From the NCBI GenBank assembly GCA_031976395.1, contig DALYLJ010000148.1:1-8011 (forward strand): 8,011 nucleotides of DNA. Direction: 5' to 3'. A model generated the notes under the pieces. The model did no database searches and had not been told where the DNA came from. It saw nothing but the letters and a program-made list of their open reading frames with translations. Position 1 is the first letter of the stretch, and every line of letters starts with the position of its first letter. The stretch is from UBA11164 sp002420085 (lineage in GTDB: Bacteria; Pseudomonadota; Gammaproteobacteria; Xanthomonadales; Xanthomonadaceae). Position numbers and translations under genes: made by a program. Positions 6,713 to 8,011 of this stretch are shown here, one piece after another.

Positions 6713-7477
6713 TCAGTCCAGGCTGATGCCGAACCGCCGTTGCAACCGGGCCAGACTCGGGCGATAGCACTGACGCAGACACCAGGCGAGCAGTGAGCGC
6801 TGCGGTGCCGGCTTCGGCCCAACGAACACCCGGCGCGGCGTCGGGGGGGTCTCCGGCGCTGCAACCCCCAGGAAACGATAGACCCGAGCCAGGGTCGCAT
6901 CCGGCGCGCGGTCGAGATCATCCGATCTCAGCACCAGCACCTGTTCGGGCGGGACATGCCGATGCAGGACGGCGATCTGGCGGTCGTAGCAGCCCCGACG
7001 AAAATAGCTGTGATGCCGCAGGGGCGAGGCCGTCCGGAAGTCGTCGCGATGTCGGTACAGACGCAGCGGCTCCAGCAGCAGGGCCAGCCAGAACGGCAGG
7101 CGCTCGTCACCACGGGCGCGCTCCATGTGGTACTGGGAGTAGGCTCGGCGCACCGGATCGCGGAGCAGAACGATCCAGCGCATGTCCGGGTTGTAGCGGG
7201 CGATGCGGGCGACCAGACGCGGGTGGAAGATGTAGATCGGTGTGGCATCGCCATGCAGAACATTCGGCGCCACCGATGGCGGGAAGTGCCGGCGGTAGCC
7301 CTGGTCGATCCGCTCGCTGTCCCAGCGTTCATCGAAATCCGGGTCATCGAAGACGTGGGCTTCCTTGTCGGTCGGCAGCACCAGGCCCGGATGTTCGCGC
7401 AGATAGCTGGCCAGCGCTGTGGTGCCACATTTCTGCACCCCCGCGATCAGGAACCGCACCAAGGGGACATCGTTCAT
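6713..7477 (-). CDS. PAPS-dependent sulfotransferase
   Basis: The 254-residue product has the layout of a P-loop-like sulfotransferase, which transfers sulfate from PAPS to an acceptor, often a sugar hydroxyl or amine. The 5'-phosphosulfate loop is FLIAGVQKCGTTALASYL (9-26, with Lys16). A KEAHVFDDPDFDERW segment (38-52) matches the KEPHFF-type motif carrying catalytic residues in heparan N-sulfotransferase-like enzymes. GDATPIYIFHP (76-86) follows, and the 3'-phosphate site is VLLRDPVRRAYSQYHM (103-118, with Arg106 and Ser114). LRSDDL (183-188) is at the usual 'YEDL' position and RVYRFLGV (198-205) is a typical late helix. No transmembrane segment is evident, so it is probably cytoplasmic. 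The ATG at 7477 overlaps the upstream gene's stop as ATGA, indicating translational coupling; a GTG eight codons earlier is less likely. The acceptor is unknown. Nearby wecB and glycosyltransferase genes make a surface glycan the first guess. Confidence 0.9.
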   Translation of the reverse strand: MNDVPLVRFLIAGVQKCGTTALASYLREHPGLVLPTDKEAHVFDDPDFDERWDSERIDQGYRRHFPPSVAPNVLHGDATPIYIFHPRLVARIARYNPDMRWIVLLRDPVRRAYSQYHMERARGDERLPFWLALLLEPLRLYRHRDDFRTASPLRHHSYFRRGCYDRQIAVLHRHVPPEQVLVLRSDDLDRAPDATLARVYRFLGVAAPETPPTPRRVFVGPKPAPQRSLLAWCLRQCYRPSLARLQRRFGISLD

Positions 7478-8011
7478 CCCGGCACACCGGTTCCAGGGCA
7501 CAGCCTTGCCCAGGCGGCATCGAGTTCGGCCTGGTCGTACCAGTCGCGCCAGGCGCCCGGATAGGCGCGCAGGCCGGCATGGGCGGACACGGAAAGCCGA
7601 CCGCGATAGGCCGGGTTGGCATTGCGGGACATCAATTCGCGCGGGCCGGCCGCGACACCGACCGAACGGAACAGGGATTCGCCCCGGCTGGCGATGATGT
7701 CCTCATAACGCAGCACCCGGCCTGCCGGCAACAGGGCGAAACGGGCGAAGAACCAGTCGAGGATGATGTACTGGCGCTGGTCGCGATCCGGCTCCTCGGC
7801 GAGGCGTGCGGCCAGGGCCGGGTCGAGCCGTTCGCCGGCCGGAATCCGACCATCGGCGACCGGCAGTGGCACGGTCTGCCACGATGCCAGCACCGCCACC
7901 GGATTGCGCACCAGGGCCAGGGTCGGAACCCGCTCGGCCAGACCCGGCAACAGGGCGGCGAACGCGGCATTGTGCTTGACCACCAGCATGAAATCGTCGG
8001 GCAGGCAGGTA
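7474..8011 (-). CDS. Sulfotransferase-like protein, N-terminus outside the window
   Basis: The frame is open to the window edge, so only the last 178 residues are present; an in-frame ATG at 7989 is probably internal. LVVKHNAAFAALL (visible residues 9-21), then LALVRNPVAVLASW (31-44) with the Arg-Asn-Pro and a Ser five residues later, match the 3'-phosphate binding region of sulfotransferases. RVLRYEDIIASRGESLFRSVG (98-118) matches the following 'RYEDL ... flG' segment. The 5'-phosphosulfate loop would lie beyond 8011. An acidic, Arg-rich stretch (56-80) separates the two motifs. Near the end, GAWRDWYDQAELDAAW (152-167) resembles the common C-terminal W...L element. It overlaps the next sulfotransferase by ATGA, so the two are probably co-translated. 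The two proteins share motifs but little obvious sequence, so a recent duplication is unlikely. A related nucleotide-binding family member with another role cannot be excluded without the N-terminus. Confidence 0.78.
   Translation of the reverse strand, partial: TCLPDDFMLVVKHNAAFAALLPGLAERVPTLALVRNPVAVLASWQTVPLPVADGRIPAGERLDPALAARLAEEPDRDQRQYIILDWFFARFALLPAGRVLRYEDIIASRGESLFRSVGVAAGPRELMSRNANPAYRGRLSVSAHAGLRAYPGAWRDWYDQAELDAAWARLCPGTGVPG

Noticed and set aside
6426..6767. Plus-strand open frame of 113 codons in the intergenic region
   Set aside because: It runs into the converging sulfotransferase gene, has no Shine-Dalgarno sequence and an Arg/Pro-rich product typical of a random frame.
7987..7989. 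ATG at 7989 as the true start of the upstream sulfotransferase
   Set aside because: The frame stays open to the window edge, the residues before it look like continuing protein, and starting there would remove the essential 5'-phosphosulfate loop.

Overview
All six genes supported in this window lie on the minus strand, and one of them runs off the right-hand edge. The DNA is GC-rich with strong G/C bias at third codon positions. The gene set (two-subunit 3-oxoacid CoA-transferase, non-hydrolysing UDP-GlcNAc 2-epimerase, GT4-type glycosyltransferase, sulfotransferases, a Sec-exported Ca-binding protein) suggests a Gram-negative, probably gammaproteobacterial host. Short GGGATTC heptamer repeats in an intergenic end resemble those I recall from Xanthomonadales-like genomes. 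That placement is an inference from memory, not a search.

Layout in transcription order (high to low coordinates): (1) 8011-7474, the C-terminal part of a sulfotransferase-like protein; (2) 7477-6713, a second, complete sulfotransferase whose ATG overlaps the previous stop as ATGA; (3) 6712-6025, a 688-bp stretch without a convincing gene, AT-richer in the middle and GC-rich next to the sulfotransferase, with short repeats and a possible fragment of a metallo-beta-lactamase-type gene; (4) 6024-4564, an exported, cysteine-free 486-residue protein with one canonical EF-hand loop and no family I recognise; (5) 4563-4178, a 386-bp spacer with a strong GC-rich hairpin and a second imperfect inverted repeat; (6) 4177-3050, wecB; (7) 2958-1564, a GT4-like glycosyltransferase; (8) 1511-792 and 723-85, scoA and scoB; (9) 84-1, a heptamer-repeat hairpin directly after the scoB stop.

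Functionally, the left-centre and right parts fit a surface-glycan locus. WecB supplies UDP-ManNAc, the glycosyltransferase adds a sugar, and the two sulfotransferases could sulfate the glycan or another acceptor. The exported EF-hand protein sits inside this block and might be an accessory surface protein, but nothing in its sequence proves this. The scoAB pair belongs to ketone-body/acetoacetate metabolism. It follows the glycosyltransferase after only 52 bp, yet has its own good ribosome binding sites and is probably a separate functional unit. I saw no tRNA, rRNA, CRISPR array, insertion sequence or phage gene. I found no undescribed system that can be demonstrated from this sequence. The best candidates for follow-up are the EF-hand protein and the paired sulfotransferases.
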